Assembly (NCBI RefSeq): GCF_009647655.1
Contig: NZ_WJFD01000001.1
Span: 3,038,001 to 3,102,000, forward strand
Source of the DNA: Chitinophaga sp. SYP-B3965
GTDB taxonomy: Bacteria > Bacteroidota > Bacteroidia > Chitinophagales > Chitinophagaceae
Reading direction: 5' to 3'
DNA: 64,000 bases
The notes below the pieces were generated by a model. That model saw only the letters and a list, made by a program, of their open reading frames with translations. It had not been told where the DNA came from and did no database searches. This document shows positions 34,943 through 42,993 of this stretch, in pieces. A program made the translations under genes and the position numbers. The number at the start of each line of letters is the position of its first letter. The stretch's first letter is position 1.

Positions 34943-35172
34943 GGGTACACCGCATAAAAGAAAAAGACGCACAATCAGCAAAGAAACAACCTCATAAAAA
35001 GAAGAAAAAACACCGCCTCAAAAAGAAAAAGGCACACATCACCAAGAAACACTTCTCCAAAAAGAAGAAAAAACACCGCCCTTTGCTGCGCGGCAAACGC
35101 TATACAAGAAAACCTACGGATGCGCCGCTACCCAAACCGCACCATCCTCAAAAAACTCCTGTTTCCAGATAG
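34939..35172 (+). other. Lys/His-rich open frame without a start codon, with a 22-bp in-frame direct repeat
   Basis: From 34939 to the TAG at 35170-35172 one frame is open and encodes a strongly basic sequence (AKKQPHKKKKKHRLKKKKAH, then ITKKHFSKKKKKHRPLLRGK). It has no ATG, GTG or TTG near its beginning, lies out of frame with the end of mobA, and its last 59 bp overlap moaE on the other strand. A 22-bp exact direct repeat (34996-35017 and 35059-35080) is spaced 63 bp, that is 21 codons, so it stays in frame and gives two KKKKKHR blocks. It may be a decayed basic repeat protein, a former C-terminal tail of mobA, or non-coding A-rich DNA. Confidence 0.35.
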
Positions 35173-35530
35173 GCACCGTCTCTTTCAAAGTATCAATAGC
35201 ATACTGACAAGCCTCAAAAGCGGCCCCCCGATGCGGCGCCGCCACAGCAATCGCCACCACTACTTCTCCCGGCAATTTCTCCCCGGTCACATGCAACATA
35301 GCCACCCTTTTAACCTGCCATTTCTCATACATCTGCGCCGCAATTTTCTCCATCTCCAATATGGCCATCGGCTCATAACATTCAAACACCAGCTTCAGCA
35401 CCTTCTTCTGCTTAGTCTGGTTCCGCACGGAGCCAATGAAAGTAACAACACCCCCGCTTTCCTCGGATTGCACAAAAGCAACCGCTTCCGCCGCATCAAT
35501 GTTATCTGAGATCCTGATCAATTGTTCCAT
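35114..35530 (-). CDS. moaE: Molybdopterin synthase catalytic subunit
   Basis: A 138-residue large subunit of molybdopterin synthase, which transfers sulfur from the MoaD thiocarboxylate to the pyranopterin. Features: GGVVTFIGSVRNQTKQKKVL (conserved near the N-terminus), LVFECYEPMAILEMEKIAAQ, MLHVTGEKLPGEVVVAIAVA, APHRGAAFEACQYAIDTLKE (with the H-R substrate motif) and VPIWKQEFFEDGAVWVAAHP, where the KKE-type Lys region ends. It follows moaD after 8 bp on the same strand. Length and order are typical. Confidence 0.95.
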   Translation of the reverse strand: MEQLIRISDNIDAAEAVAFVQSEESGGVVTFIGSVRNQTKQKKVLKLVFECYEPMAILEMEKIAAQMYEKWQVKRVAMLHVTGEKLPGEVVVAIAVAAPHRGAAFEACQYAIDTLKETVPIWKQEFFEDGAVWVAAHP

Positions 35531-35538
35531 AAATAAAA

Positions 35539-35772
35539 TTAACCTCCGCTTAAAGGTGGAATGATAGCAATTTCATCTTCAGAAGAAAGCATTGTTTCAT
35601 CCGAAGCATATGCTTTATTGACAGCGATCATCACTGCTTTCAGGTCTTGCACGGCAGGATATTCCTGTTTCAGCCAATGCTTCAGATCCCCTACAGTAGG
35701 AAGCTCCGCCTCAATTGTCAGTGTTTTGGCAGCCACAATATCCTTCATGATGCCGAATAACAAAACTCTCAT
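35539..35772 (-). CDS. moaD: Molybdopterin synthase sulfur carrier subunit
   Basis: A 77-residue ubiquitin-like sulfur carrier. It begins MRVLLFGIMKDIVAAKTLTI and ends in the diagnostic IIPPLSGG, whose terminal Gly is adenylated and thiocarboxylated before use by MoaE. The beta-grasp core LKAVMIAVNKAYASDETMLS is clear. It is divergent from moaA with 47 bp between starts and forms the operon moaD-moaE. Sulfur for this carrier comes from a cysteine desulfurase in known systems; the encapsulated desulfurase at 22612 is not assumed to be that one. Confidence 0.95.
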   Translation of the reverse strand: MRVLLFGIMKDIVAAKTLTIEAELPTVGDLKHWLKQEYPAVQDLKAVMIAVNKAYASDETMLSSEDEIAIIPPLSGG

Positions 35773-35806
35773 GGTTTAAAGCTACAATATAGCGGCGATA
35801 ATTCGT

Positions 35807-35814
35807 TAACTTTA
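35807..35814 (+). promoter_or_regulatory. -7 element 5 nt before moaA
   Basis: TAACTTTA (one base off TAnnTTTG) followed by GCCAG and ATG 35820. The expected transcription start is at or next to the start codon, so moaA may be leaderless. Confidence 0.4.
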
Positions 35815-35819
35815 GCCAG

Positions 35820-36788
35820 ATGTTGAAGGATAATCACCAGCGAACGATCAATTATGTGAGATTAGCGGTTACGGACCGGTGTAACCTCCGCTGTACTTAT
35901 TGTATGCCGGAAAATATGCAGTTCCTGGAAAGAGCAGCACTGCTCAGCTATGAAGAGATCGTACGGTTAATGCGAACATTAACAGACGCCGGCATCAACA
36001 AAATACGGATCACTGGCGGCGAACCCTTTTTACGAAAAGACCTGATGCAGCTGCTGGAACAACTGGCCCCCATGGCCAGCATTTCCATTACCACCAATGG
36101 CGTACTCACCGCTCCATTTATTCCAGCACTCAAAACATTAGGCATCCGCCAGATCAATCTCAGCCTGGACACCCTGCAAGCCCCCCGTTTTTTCCAGATC
36201 ACCCGCCGGGACCAGTTCAGCGCCGTAAAACAAACGCTGGAAAGCCTACTCGCGCATGACATGGAAGTGAAGCTCAATATGGTAGTGATGGATGGGGTCA
36301 ATACAGACGAACTGATCGATTTTGTTGCCCTTACCCGCGATCAGCCAGTATCAGTAAGGTTTATAGAAGAAATGCCCTTTAACGGACAGGGGAATGATTT
36401 CTCCGGCATCAACTGGAATTATCTCCGGATCCTGGATACCATCCGCGCGCAGTATCCCATAGAAAAAATAACCGATGCCCCGCACAGTACATCCCTGAAT
36501 TATCAGATACCACAACATAAAGGCAGCATTGGTGTGATCCCTGCTTACAGCCGTACTTTCTGCGGCAGCTGTAACAGAATTCGCATTACCCCCACAGGCG
36601 GCCTCAAAACCTGCCTTTACGGAGATGATGTATTAAATGTAAAATCGTTACTAAAAGAAGGTGCTTCTGATGCAGAACTGCTGGAACATTTGCAGGCTGC
36701 ATTGCAGAAAAGAGCTGTAGATGGTTTTGAAGCAGCGAGATCAAATACACATGCCCAACTGGAAAGCATGTCTGTTATTGGAGGCTAA
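35820..36788 (+). CDS. moaA: GTP 3',8-cyclase
   Basis: A 322-residue radical SAM enzyme that starts molybdenum cofactor synthesis from GTP. The N-terminal 4Fe-4S cluster motif is CNLRCTYCMPE at about 22-32, followed by KIRITGGEPFLRKDLMQLLE and SITTNGVLTAPFI. The C-terminal second cluster region has FCGSCNRIRITPTGGLKTCL with three Cys, and the protein ends with MSVIGG, the conserved terminal Gly-Gly. Slightly shorter than E. coli MoaA (329). It is convergent with the TauE/SafE gene, overlapping it by 14 bp. Confidence 0.96.
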   Translation: MLKDNHQRTINYVRLAVTDRCNLRCTYCMPENMQFLERAALLSYEEIVRLMRTLTDAGINKIRITGGEPFLRKDLMQLLEQLAPMASISITTNGVLTAPFIPALKTLGIRQINLSLDTLQAPRFFQITRRDQFSAVKQTLESLLAHDMEVKLNMVVMDGVNTDELIDFVALTRDQPVSVRFIEEMPFNGQGNDFSGINWNYLRILDTIRAQYPIEKITDAPHSTSLNYQIPQHKGSIGVIPAYSRTFCGSCNRIRITPTGGLKTCLYGDDVLNVKSLLKEGASDAELLEHLQAALQKRAVDGFEAARSNTHAQLESMSVIGG

Positions 36789-37515
36789 ACAACATCCTTC
36801 CCCCTGCATATAAGATCAGCAAAGCCGTAGCCGCCTCTACCCAACGGGGTTTCAGAGCCGCCGCACTTAAACGCGCACCGATCTGTCCGCCTGCTATTAC
36901 TGCTATTATTAAGGGAAGTGTAAAAGGCCAGTCTACCAGGATAGCTCCTTTGGCAGCCTGTCCCAGTAACCCTGAAATAGAATTCACGAGTATAAAAAAG
37001 CTACTTAATCCTGCAATGTTCTTAGCCGTATCATATTGCCCCAGGCGCAATACCGGCGCAAGATAGATGCCACCTCCAATTCCCGTCATGCCGGAAAGGA
37101 AACCTATGGCACCACCAATAATACCATAAAGGCCACGGGGCTGCTCACGAATGGTATAGGTTTTCTGAAAGATTAAACGGAAACACATGAGCAATGCTGC
37201 CAGTGTTAACGCAATACCCAGCACAAGGAAAAAGGTGGCCTGTTTCATGGGAAGATAACTTCCGATGAATGCCAGGGGCACACTCACCAGGCTTAATTGC
37301 AATGCCTTTTTCATGGGCAGGTGGCCATTTTTCCAGAAGTGATATACACCACCCATTACTACTACCACATTACAAAGAAGGGCGGTAGATTTCATCAACT
37401 GAAACCCAACGCCCCATAATGCCATCAATGCAAGGTAACTGGAACCTCCGCCAAAACCGGCGGATGAATACACCAATGCTATGAAGAAAAATATGATACA
37501 CAACTCCAAAACCAT
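36775..37515 (-). CDS. TauE/SafE-family membrane permease
   Basis: A 246-residue membrane protein of the TauE/SafE family (4-toluene sulfonate/sulfite/sulfoacetate export or uptake). About eight hydrophobic segments are seen; the family repeats are AGFGGGSSYLALMALWGVGF near the N-terminus and SGMTGIGGGIYLAPVLRLGQ in the middle, both with the characteristic Gly-rich turn, and ILVDWPFTLPLIIAVIAGGQ near the end. The transported anion is unknown. Nine bp downstream of it on the same strand lies... no partner: its upstream neighbour is the helicase gene ending 9 bp before it would be on the same strand, so they may share a transcript. Confidence 0.85.
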   Translation of the reverse strand: MVLELCIIFFFIALVYSSAGFGGGSSYLALMALWGVGFQLMKSTALLCNVVVVMGGVYHFWKNGHLPMKKALQLSLVSVPLAFIGSYLPMKQATFFLVLGIALTLAALLMCFRLIFQKTYTIREQPRGLYGIIGGAIGFLSGMTGIGGGIYLAPVLRLGQYDTAKNIAGLSSFFILVNSISGLLGQAAKGAILVDWPFTLPLIIAVIAGGQIGARLSAAALKPRWVEAATALLILYAGGRMLFSLQ

Positions 37516-37524
37516 AACAGTCGG

Positions 37525-38835
37525 CTATTTGGCTATATCGATCTTTACGTTCTTGTTTTTGATCTTTTCATTCTTGATCAGCTGCAAGGTATTGCCCATG
37601 CGACTTTTACGGATGCCCACAAAAGAGAAGAAATCCTTCACTTCAATTAAGCCGATATCTTCTTTCTTCAGATCTCCTTTATTGGTGAGGAAACCCACGA
37701 TATCTACTTTATTGATCTTGTTCTTCTTTCCACCGCCAATGAACAAAGTAGACCATTTAGGACTTTCCGGCACAACAGCCGTTTCAGGCAACTGGATCTC
37801 TTCTATATCTGAAGCGATGTAATTTGGCATCTTTTCATCCGGAGAAAGGATCACAACAGCAGTACCGCTGGCATCCATACGGGCAGTTCTGCCATTACGG
37901 TGTGTGAAGATATCTTCTGTATGCGGAAGGTGATAATGTACAATATAACGGATATTCGGAATATCCAGGCCACGTGCTGCCAGGTCTGTTGTTACCAGCA
38001 CATTGGAAGTACCGTTACGGAACTTGCACAAAGCCACATCCCGTTCCTGTTGTTCCATGGCGCCATGGTAAAATACATTAGTTATACCTCTGTCCGCCAG
38101 CATATTACTGGTGCGCTCTACGGATTCCCGGTGATTGCAGAATACGATGGTGGAACGGTTACCGAAGTAACAGATCAGGCGGAAAAGGGTGGCTATTTTG
38201 TCGTCATCATCACTTTTCACCCATTTAACTGCCAGGGCTTCCGCTTTTTCGCCGGTGGCGAAATTGAGCGTTTCATGTGCTTGCAGGCCAATATAATCAG
38301 GGATCTCCACAGAATCTGTGGCAGAGGTGAGGATGCGTTTTTTCAGGCCTTTCAGGTTACCCATGATAAAGGACAATTCCTCCTGGAAGCCTAATTCGAT
38401 GGATTTATCAAACTCGTCCAGCACCAGTGTTTCGATGCTGTCTGTTTGAATATTGCCTCTGCGGATATGATCCGCCAGGCGGCCGCAAGTGCCAATGATC
38501 AGGGCTGGAGCTTCCAGAAGATTGTTTTCTTCTGTTTCCCGCAGGTGACCACCATAACAGCAGGTAACTTTAAAACCGGTGATCATAGACCTGAACACCT
38601 GCTCAATCTGTAATGCCAGTTCCCGGGAAGGAACGATGATCATGGCCTGCGTTTTCTTATTAGCAGGGTCCAGCAAATGCAGTACAGGAATGAGGAAAGC
38701 CAGCGTTTTGCCGGAACCGGTATCTGATAACAGGATCACATCCTGTTCTTTTTTAGTCGCTTCAATAGACGCCAGCTGCATCTCGTTCAGCTGATCTATC
38801 TTTAATCTCGAAAGTATGTCGTTAATTGATTGCAT
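37525..38835 (-). CDS. DEAD-box RNA helicase, DbpA-like
   Basis: A 436-residue ATP-dependent RNA helicase. Motifs in order: LSDTGSGKTLAFLIPVL (Walker A), PSRELALQIEQVF, LVLDEFDKSIELGF (motif II as DEFD, a common variant), LTSATDSVEIP, TIVFCNHRESVERT, VLVTTDLAARGLDIPNI, and THRNGRTARMDASG (motif VI). The C-terminal ~75 residues (STLFIGGGKKNKINKVDIVG) form a DbpA RNA-binding domain, which in E. coli DbpA binds 23S rRNA hairpin 92 during large-subunit assembly. Start at ATG 38835 is supported by a -7 element 5 nt before it; the 22 extra residues from a start at 38901 would overlap uxaB and have no family counterpart. Confidence 0.92.
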   Translation of the reverse strand: MQSINDILSRLKIDQLNEMQLASIEATKKEQDVILLSDTGSGKTLAFLIPVLHLLDPANKKTQAMIIVPSRELALQIEQVFRSMITGFKVTCCYGGHLRETEENNLLEAPALIIGTCGRLADHIRRGNIQTDSIETLVLDEFDKSIELGFQEELSFIMGNLKGLKKRILTSATDSVEIPDYIGLQAHETLNFATGEKAEALAVKWVKSDDDDKIATLFRLICYFGNRSTIVFCNHRESVERTSNMLADRGITNVFYHGAMEQQERDVALCKFRNGTSNVLVTTDLAARGLDIPNIRYIVHYHLPHTEDIFTHRNGRTARMDASGTAVVILSPDEKMPNYIASDIEEIQLPETAVVPESPKWSTLFIGGGKKNKINKVDIVGFLTNKGDLKKEDIGLIEVKDFFSFVGIRKSRMGNTLQLIKNEKIKNKNVKIDIAK

Positions 38836-38840
38836 TGCCG

Positions 38841-38848
38841 CAAAAGTA
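38841..38848 (-). promoter_or_regulatory. -7 element 5 nt before the DbpA-like helicase
   Basis: The minus strand reads TACTTTTG, an exact TAnnTTTG match, then CGGCA and ATG 38835. It argues for a leaderless mRNA and fixes the start codon. Confidence 0.5.
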
Positions 38849-38884
38849 CGGCAGTTTAGTTGATTAACCCCTTTTTTGCTGGTT

Positions 38885-40381
38885 TCAGCTGCTGCTGACA
38901 AGCGCAGCGGGCATTCCCTGGTGCATGATCTCTTCCAGCTGTTGCAATATCATCTTCTGCCAGCCGGGCAATAAACTGAGGTCGTGTTTCCAGAAAGACC
39001 GGTCTGATAACGTGGTGTATACCAGCTCTCCGGGTGTTAATTCTTCCCATCGTTTGCAGAAAACAGGGCTCATGTCATCTATCACTTCATAAGATTGACC
39101 GTTCAGTTCCCCATAATAACGCCCCTCCTTTTCCTGCACCCGCATAAAATACAGCCAGGCGGCAAACCCTCTCGCAAATAACTCAGGCAGGCGGCCATGC
39201 CTTTCATAATATTCCAGCAGGATGGGCAAACAGCGCATTTTCATTTTAGTACTGTACTGCATCGTGATACTTTTCCAGTAATGGCGGATATAGGGATTCT
39301 GAAACCTGTCCAGCACACTTTGCCCGAATTGCACTGCTACCTGCGGATCTACGGGGTAAGGGATACCATTGGCCAGTTCATTTAACATCAGGTTGCTGAT
39401 ATAAGCAGAGAAAACGGGTTCATCCATCGCTTCTTTCACCGTTTCAAAACCAGAAAGGAAAGCTACCCCGCAACTCAATGTATGTGCTCCGTTCAGCAAA
39501 CGCAGTTTTAATTCCCGGAAAAGATCAATATCCGGTTTGATCACGATCTCTTCATTGGCTTCTGCAAAGCTCAATACCTTCCTGATCTTTTCATCTCCTT
39601 CAATGGCCCAGAGACTATATGCTTCTGCAATACTGAGCAATGCATCCGAATAACCGAATTCCTTTTCCAGTGATGATTGCAGTGCCGGATCCGGAGAGCC
39701 GGGCACAATACGGTCTACCAGCGAATTACAGAAGTAGTTATATTTCTCCAGCCATTCCATAAATTCTTCCGGCAAACCGTTCAGGTGTGCCAGTTCCAAT
39801 ACGATCGCTTCCAGTTTTATGCCATTATCCGGTACCAGTTCCGTAGGTACGATCACCATACCGCTGTGGATACTTCCCCCGAATGCTTTAAAACGTTCAT
39901 ATAAAAAGGCCAGTAATTTACCGGGAAAAGAAATGGGCGGATGCCGGCGGATATCATCATTCACCAGTTGAATCCCTACTTCCGTGGTATTGGAAATGAT
40001 CACCTGCATGCCCTGATCGTGTGCGCAGGATAAGATCTGCTCCCAGTCTTTCTGCGCATGTAATACCCTGCTGATAGATGCATTGATATAATTCTCCGCG
40101 ATCGTTTGATTGTTCATCACCCCACGGATGCAAAGCGTATATAAAGCATCCTGTTTATCAAATGCATCTGCGCCTCCCTGCCCTGTAGATTTCACTACCA
40201 CGATCCTTCCGGAAAAGATACCGTTGCGGTTGGCTTTGTCAATATAATGATCTACCAATCCTCTCAGCAATACGCCTGTTCCAAACTGCAACACTTTCTC
40301 CGGTAGTTCAAACAGATGCTCATCCGGAACTTTCACCGCACCGGGCACAATGTGCTTCAACGTAAATCGCGACAAAATCAT
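38885..40381 (-). CDS. uxaB: Tagaturonate reductase (altronate oxidoreductase)
   Basis: A 498-residue NAD-dependent enzyme of the long-chain mannitol dehydrogenase family that reduces tagaturonate to altronate in galacturonate breakdown. The Rossmann motif is VLQFGTGVLLRGLVDHYIDK (about 30-49), with VVVKSTGQGGADAFDKQDAL, ISNTTEVGIQLV, and the catalytic region LRLLNGAHTLSCGVAFLSGF (conserved Lys-x-x-x-x-Asn-x-x-His pattern partly changed to LRLLNGAH). Length is normal. It is the last gene of the pectin locus, 10 bp after the GH105 gene, and would act on galacturonate released outside the cytoplasm once imported and isomerised. UxaC is not in the window. Confidence 0.92.
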   Translation of the reverse strand: MILSRFTLKHIVPGAVKVPDEHLFELPEKVLQFGTGVLLRGLVDHYIDKANRNGIFSGRIVVVKSTGQGGADAFDKQDALYTLCIRGVMNNQTIAENYINASISRVLHAQKDWEQILSCAHDQGMQVIISNTTEVGIQLVNDDIRRHPPISFPGKLLAFLYERFKAFGGSIHSGMVIVPTELVPDNGIKLEAIVLELAHLNGLPEEFMEWLEKYNYFCNSLVDRIVPGSPDPALQSSLEKEFGYSDALLSIAEAYSLWAIEGDEKIRKVLSFAEANEEIVIKPDIDLFRELKLRLLNGAHTLSCGVAFLSGFETVKEAMDEPVFSAYISNLMLNELANGIPYPVDPQVAVQFGQSVLDRFQNPYIRHYWKSITMQYSTKMKMRCLPILLEYYERHGRLPELFARGFAAWLYFMRVQEKEGRYYGELNGQSYEVIDDMSPVFCKRWEELTPGELVYTTLSDRSFWKHDLSLLPGWQKMILQQLEEIMHQGMPAALVSSS

Positions 40382-40391
40382 AATATTCTAT

Positions 40392-41534
40392 TTATGGCAT
40401 TTCCATCTCATTAGCAGCCTGCAGAAAAGACCCTACTCCCTTAGGATCATCCACCACTACTTTTTCACTCATATAATATTCAAAACTTCCATCCCTGTAT
40501 GGGTTACCACCCAAACCGGATACACTTACCGTACCATGCAAATGCGTAAACCCGCGTTCATCTCTCCTGATAAATTCTTTAAGGATACCGGCATATGCAC
40601 GTTTAGCTACGGCTTTATATCTGGCAGGTAAAACACCCAAGCGTACACCTTTGGCCAGCGTATAAGTGAACATGCTGGAAGCAGATGCTTCTAAATAATT
40701 CTTTTCCTTTCCCGGTAGATCTACGATATCCCACCACAAACCTGTTTTAGGGTCCTGGTATTTTTCTATGGCTACTGCCAGGCGGCCCAATATGTTTTTC
40801 AATGCCGCACTACGGGGATATAATTCCAATACATCTACTAACGCCATACCGTACCATCCCATCGCCCTGGCCCATACGTGCGGGGAAAGCCCCGTTGTTT
40901 TATCTGCCCATTTCTGCTGCCGGGATTCATCATAACCATGATAAAGTAAACCCGTTTTTTTATCCCGGGCAACCTGCTCTATCTGTACAAACTGGCGGAC
41001 AATATCATTGATGACTGTATCTTCTTTAAAAGTGAGGGCATAATCAAGATAAAATGGCTGCGCCATATAAAAGCCATCCAGCCAGATCTGCCAGGGGTAG
41101 ATCTTCTTATGCCAGAAACCGCCGGACTTTGTACGTGGATGTTCTTTTAGCTGTTTCCTCAGATTAGCAGCTGCCAGCCTGTATTTTTCTTGTCTCGTTT
41201 GGCGGTAAAGAAAAAGCAGGTTGCGGCCCGGCATCACGTTATCAATATTAAAATCTTCCTGTTTGTACGTGCGGATATTGCCATCGGGTTCCACAAAATG
41301 GTCCATGCTTTTTTTGATGTAAGCCAGGTAAACAGGGTCTTTTGTTCGCTGCCATAAACCTTCTATGCCTCTTAATACAACGCCCTGGTCGTAAGTCCAT
41401 CTCACGGGTCTTCCGGGTGCCATCGACAATGAATCCTTCCATTTTTCCATCACCGTGGCCGCCATATCTTTCGCCGATTGCGCATAGCTATACAGACTGC
41501 TGAAAAGAAATGTAATGGTTAACAGATATCTCAT
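40392..41534 (-). CDS. Unsaturated rhamnogalacturonyl/glucuronyl hydrolase, GH88/GH105 family
   Basis: A 380-residue glycoside hydrolase of the six-hairpin fold that removes unsaturated uronic acid from the ends of lyase products. The signal peptide is MRYLLTITFLFSSLYSYAQ; the longer frame starting at 41612 overlaps the GH28 gene and is unlikely. Features: RWTYDQGVVLRGIEGLWQRT, NIDNVMPGRNLLFLYRQTRQ, YPWQIWLDGFYMAQPFYLDY with the catalytic Asp (LDG), HVWARAMGWYGMALVDVLEL, and NYLEASASSMFTYTLAKGVR. GH105 is favoured by the pectin context. It starts one base after the GH28 stop codon region, so it is cotranscribed. Confidence 0.92.
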   Translation of the reverse strand: MRYLLTITFLFSSLYSYAQSAKDMAATVMEKWKDSLSMAPGRPVRWTYDQGVVLRGIEGLWQRTKDPVYLAYIKKSMDHFVEPDGNIRTYKQEDFNIDNVMPGRNLLFLYRQTRQEKYRLAAANLRKQLKEHPRTKSGGFWHKKIYPWQIWLDGFYMAQPFYLDYALTFKEDTVINDIVRQFVQIEQVARDKKTGLLYHGYDESRQQKWADKTTGLSPHVWARAMGWYGMALVDVLELYPRSAALKNILGRLAVAIEKYQDPKTGLWWDIVDLPGKEKNYLEASASSMFTYTLAKGVRLGVLPARYKAVAKRAYAGILKEFIRRDERGFTHLHGTVSVSGLGGNPYRDGSFEYYMSEKVVVDDPKGVGSFLQAANEMEMP

Positions 41535-41535
41535 C

Positions 41536-42993
41536 TTAATACACTTTATTGATCGTTTCAGTTTTTTCACTGGTAATAACCCGGACGTTCTGTAAGGATA
41601 CTTCACTTGCATCTGATACTTCCACTCCCTTATCAGCCTGCAATACCATATTCTTCAACTGTATATTCCTGATCTTCATTTCCGGCAGGCCACGGATAAA
41701 GATGGCCCTTGCGGCCCCGTAACACGTTACATTACTGATAAAGAAATTACGGAACTGCGGGGTGGCTTCTGTTACAGGGAGCAATTCTACTTTAGGCGCA
41801 ACCTGTTTTTCTCCTGTCAATGGGATCGGATCTTTCGCCATGTAATACATATCAAACAGGATGGCTTCTCCGGGAATGTCCTGCATGTTGATATTCTTTA
41901 TGTGGATGTTCTCTACAATACCACCTCTTCCGCGGGTGGTTTTGAAACGCAACCCAATATCCGTTCCCATAAAAGTGCAGTCTTCCACATAAATGTTCCT
42001 TGCGCCACCACTCATTTCGCTGCCAATTACAAAACCACCGTGCGCATGATATACCGTGCAATTGCGCACCCATACGTTTTCTGTGGGCACCCCTCTTTTC
42101 CTCCCCGCTTCATCACGTCCAGACTTAATGCAGATGGCATCATCTCCCACATCAAATGTGCTGTTTTCGATCACCACATTCTTGCAGGATTCCACATCAA
42201 TGCCATCTCCGTTCTGGGCATACCATGGATTCTTTACATATACATCCCGCATGGTCAGATGTTCGCTGAGTAAGGTGTGCAGGCACCAGGCCGGGGAGTT
42301 CTGGAAAGTGACACCTTCCAGTAAGATCCTTTTACAATTCGTAAGCACCAGTAAGTTAGGGCGCAGAAAATCTTTGATGGACTGGAAATGCGCATCACTA
42401 TGATCAGAACTGATCACACCCGGATTCGTCATTTGTGCACCACGCTGCATGCTTTCTGAAGGATACCATGTCTTTTTGTCTTCACTCAATATTCCACCAG
42501 AAGTTATGAGCTTTTTCCATTGGCTGTCTGTGAGCTTATCCCGCTTCACCATGCGCCAGGCATCTCCTCCGCCGTCTACACTTCCTTTGCCGGTGATAGC
42601 AATATCTTCCAGGTTAGTGCCCGACAGCGGAGACTGATTACGCATCTGTTCTAATCCTTCCCAATTTCCTTTTACCAGGGGATAGACCGTTTTATCTGTT
42701 GTAAACCTCAGCAGGGCGTTCCTCTCTAAGTGCAGGTTAACTTTGCTTTTCAATGTAATAGGGCCGGTGAGCCACAATCCTTTCGGAATGAACACTACAC
42801 CTCCCCCTTTTTTATTACAGGCATCAATAGCTGCCTGTATAAAACCCGTGTTTAACGTTACCCCATCCGGTTGTGCACCATAACGGGTAATGTTAAAAGT
42901 GTCTTTTTTAAAAACAGGTACCTGTACCTGCTGCTGTGCCTGCAACGATAGCTGTAATAGCATTATCCCTGCAATAAATAAGCTGTTCTTCAT
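41536..42993 (-). CDS. Polygalacturonase, GH28 family
   Basis: A 485-residue secreted right-handed beta-helix enzyme hydrolysing alpha-1,4-galacturonan. The signal peptide is MKNSLFIAGIMLLQLSLQAQ. Beta-helix N-cap: FNITRYGAQPDGVTLNTGFI. Active-site motifs of GH28: NGDGIDVESCKNV (N-x-D), FDVGDDAICIKSGRDEAGRK (the Asp-Asp pair), HGGFVIGSEMSGG (His) and GLRFKTTRGRGG (Arg-x-Lys). All are in the normal order and spacing. The start ATG overlaps the stop of the PL1 gene (ATGA). It acts on pectin backbone together with the lyase and GH105. Confidence 0.95.
   Translation of the reverse strand: MKNSLFIAGIMLLQLSLQAQQQVQVPVFKKDTFNITRYGAQPDGVTLNTGFIQAAIDACNKKGGGVVFIPKGLWLTGPITLKSKVNLHLERNALLRFTTDKTVYPLVKGNWEGLEQMRNQSPLSGTNLEDIAITGKGSVDGGGDAWRMVKRDKLTDSQWKKLITSGGILSEDKKTWYPSESMQRGAQMTNPGVISSDHSDAHFQSIKDFLRPNLLVLTNCKRILLEGVTFQNSPAWCLHTLLSEHLTMRDVYVKNPWYAQNGDGIDVESCKNVVIENSTFDVGDDAICIKSGRDEAGRKRGVPTENVWVRNCTVYHAHGGFVIGSEMSGGARNIYVEDCTFMGTDIGLRFKTTRGRGGIVENIHIKNINMQDIPGEAILFDMYYMAKDPIPLTGEKQVAPKVELLPVTEATPQFRNFFISNVTCYGAARAIFIRGLPEMKIRNIQLKNMVLQADKGVEVSDASEVSLQNVRVITSEKTETINKVY

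Noticed and set aside
38836-38901. Longer helicase frame from 38901
   Set aside because: A perfect -7 box 5 nt before ATG 38835 and overlap with uxaB argue against it.
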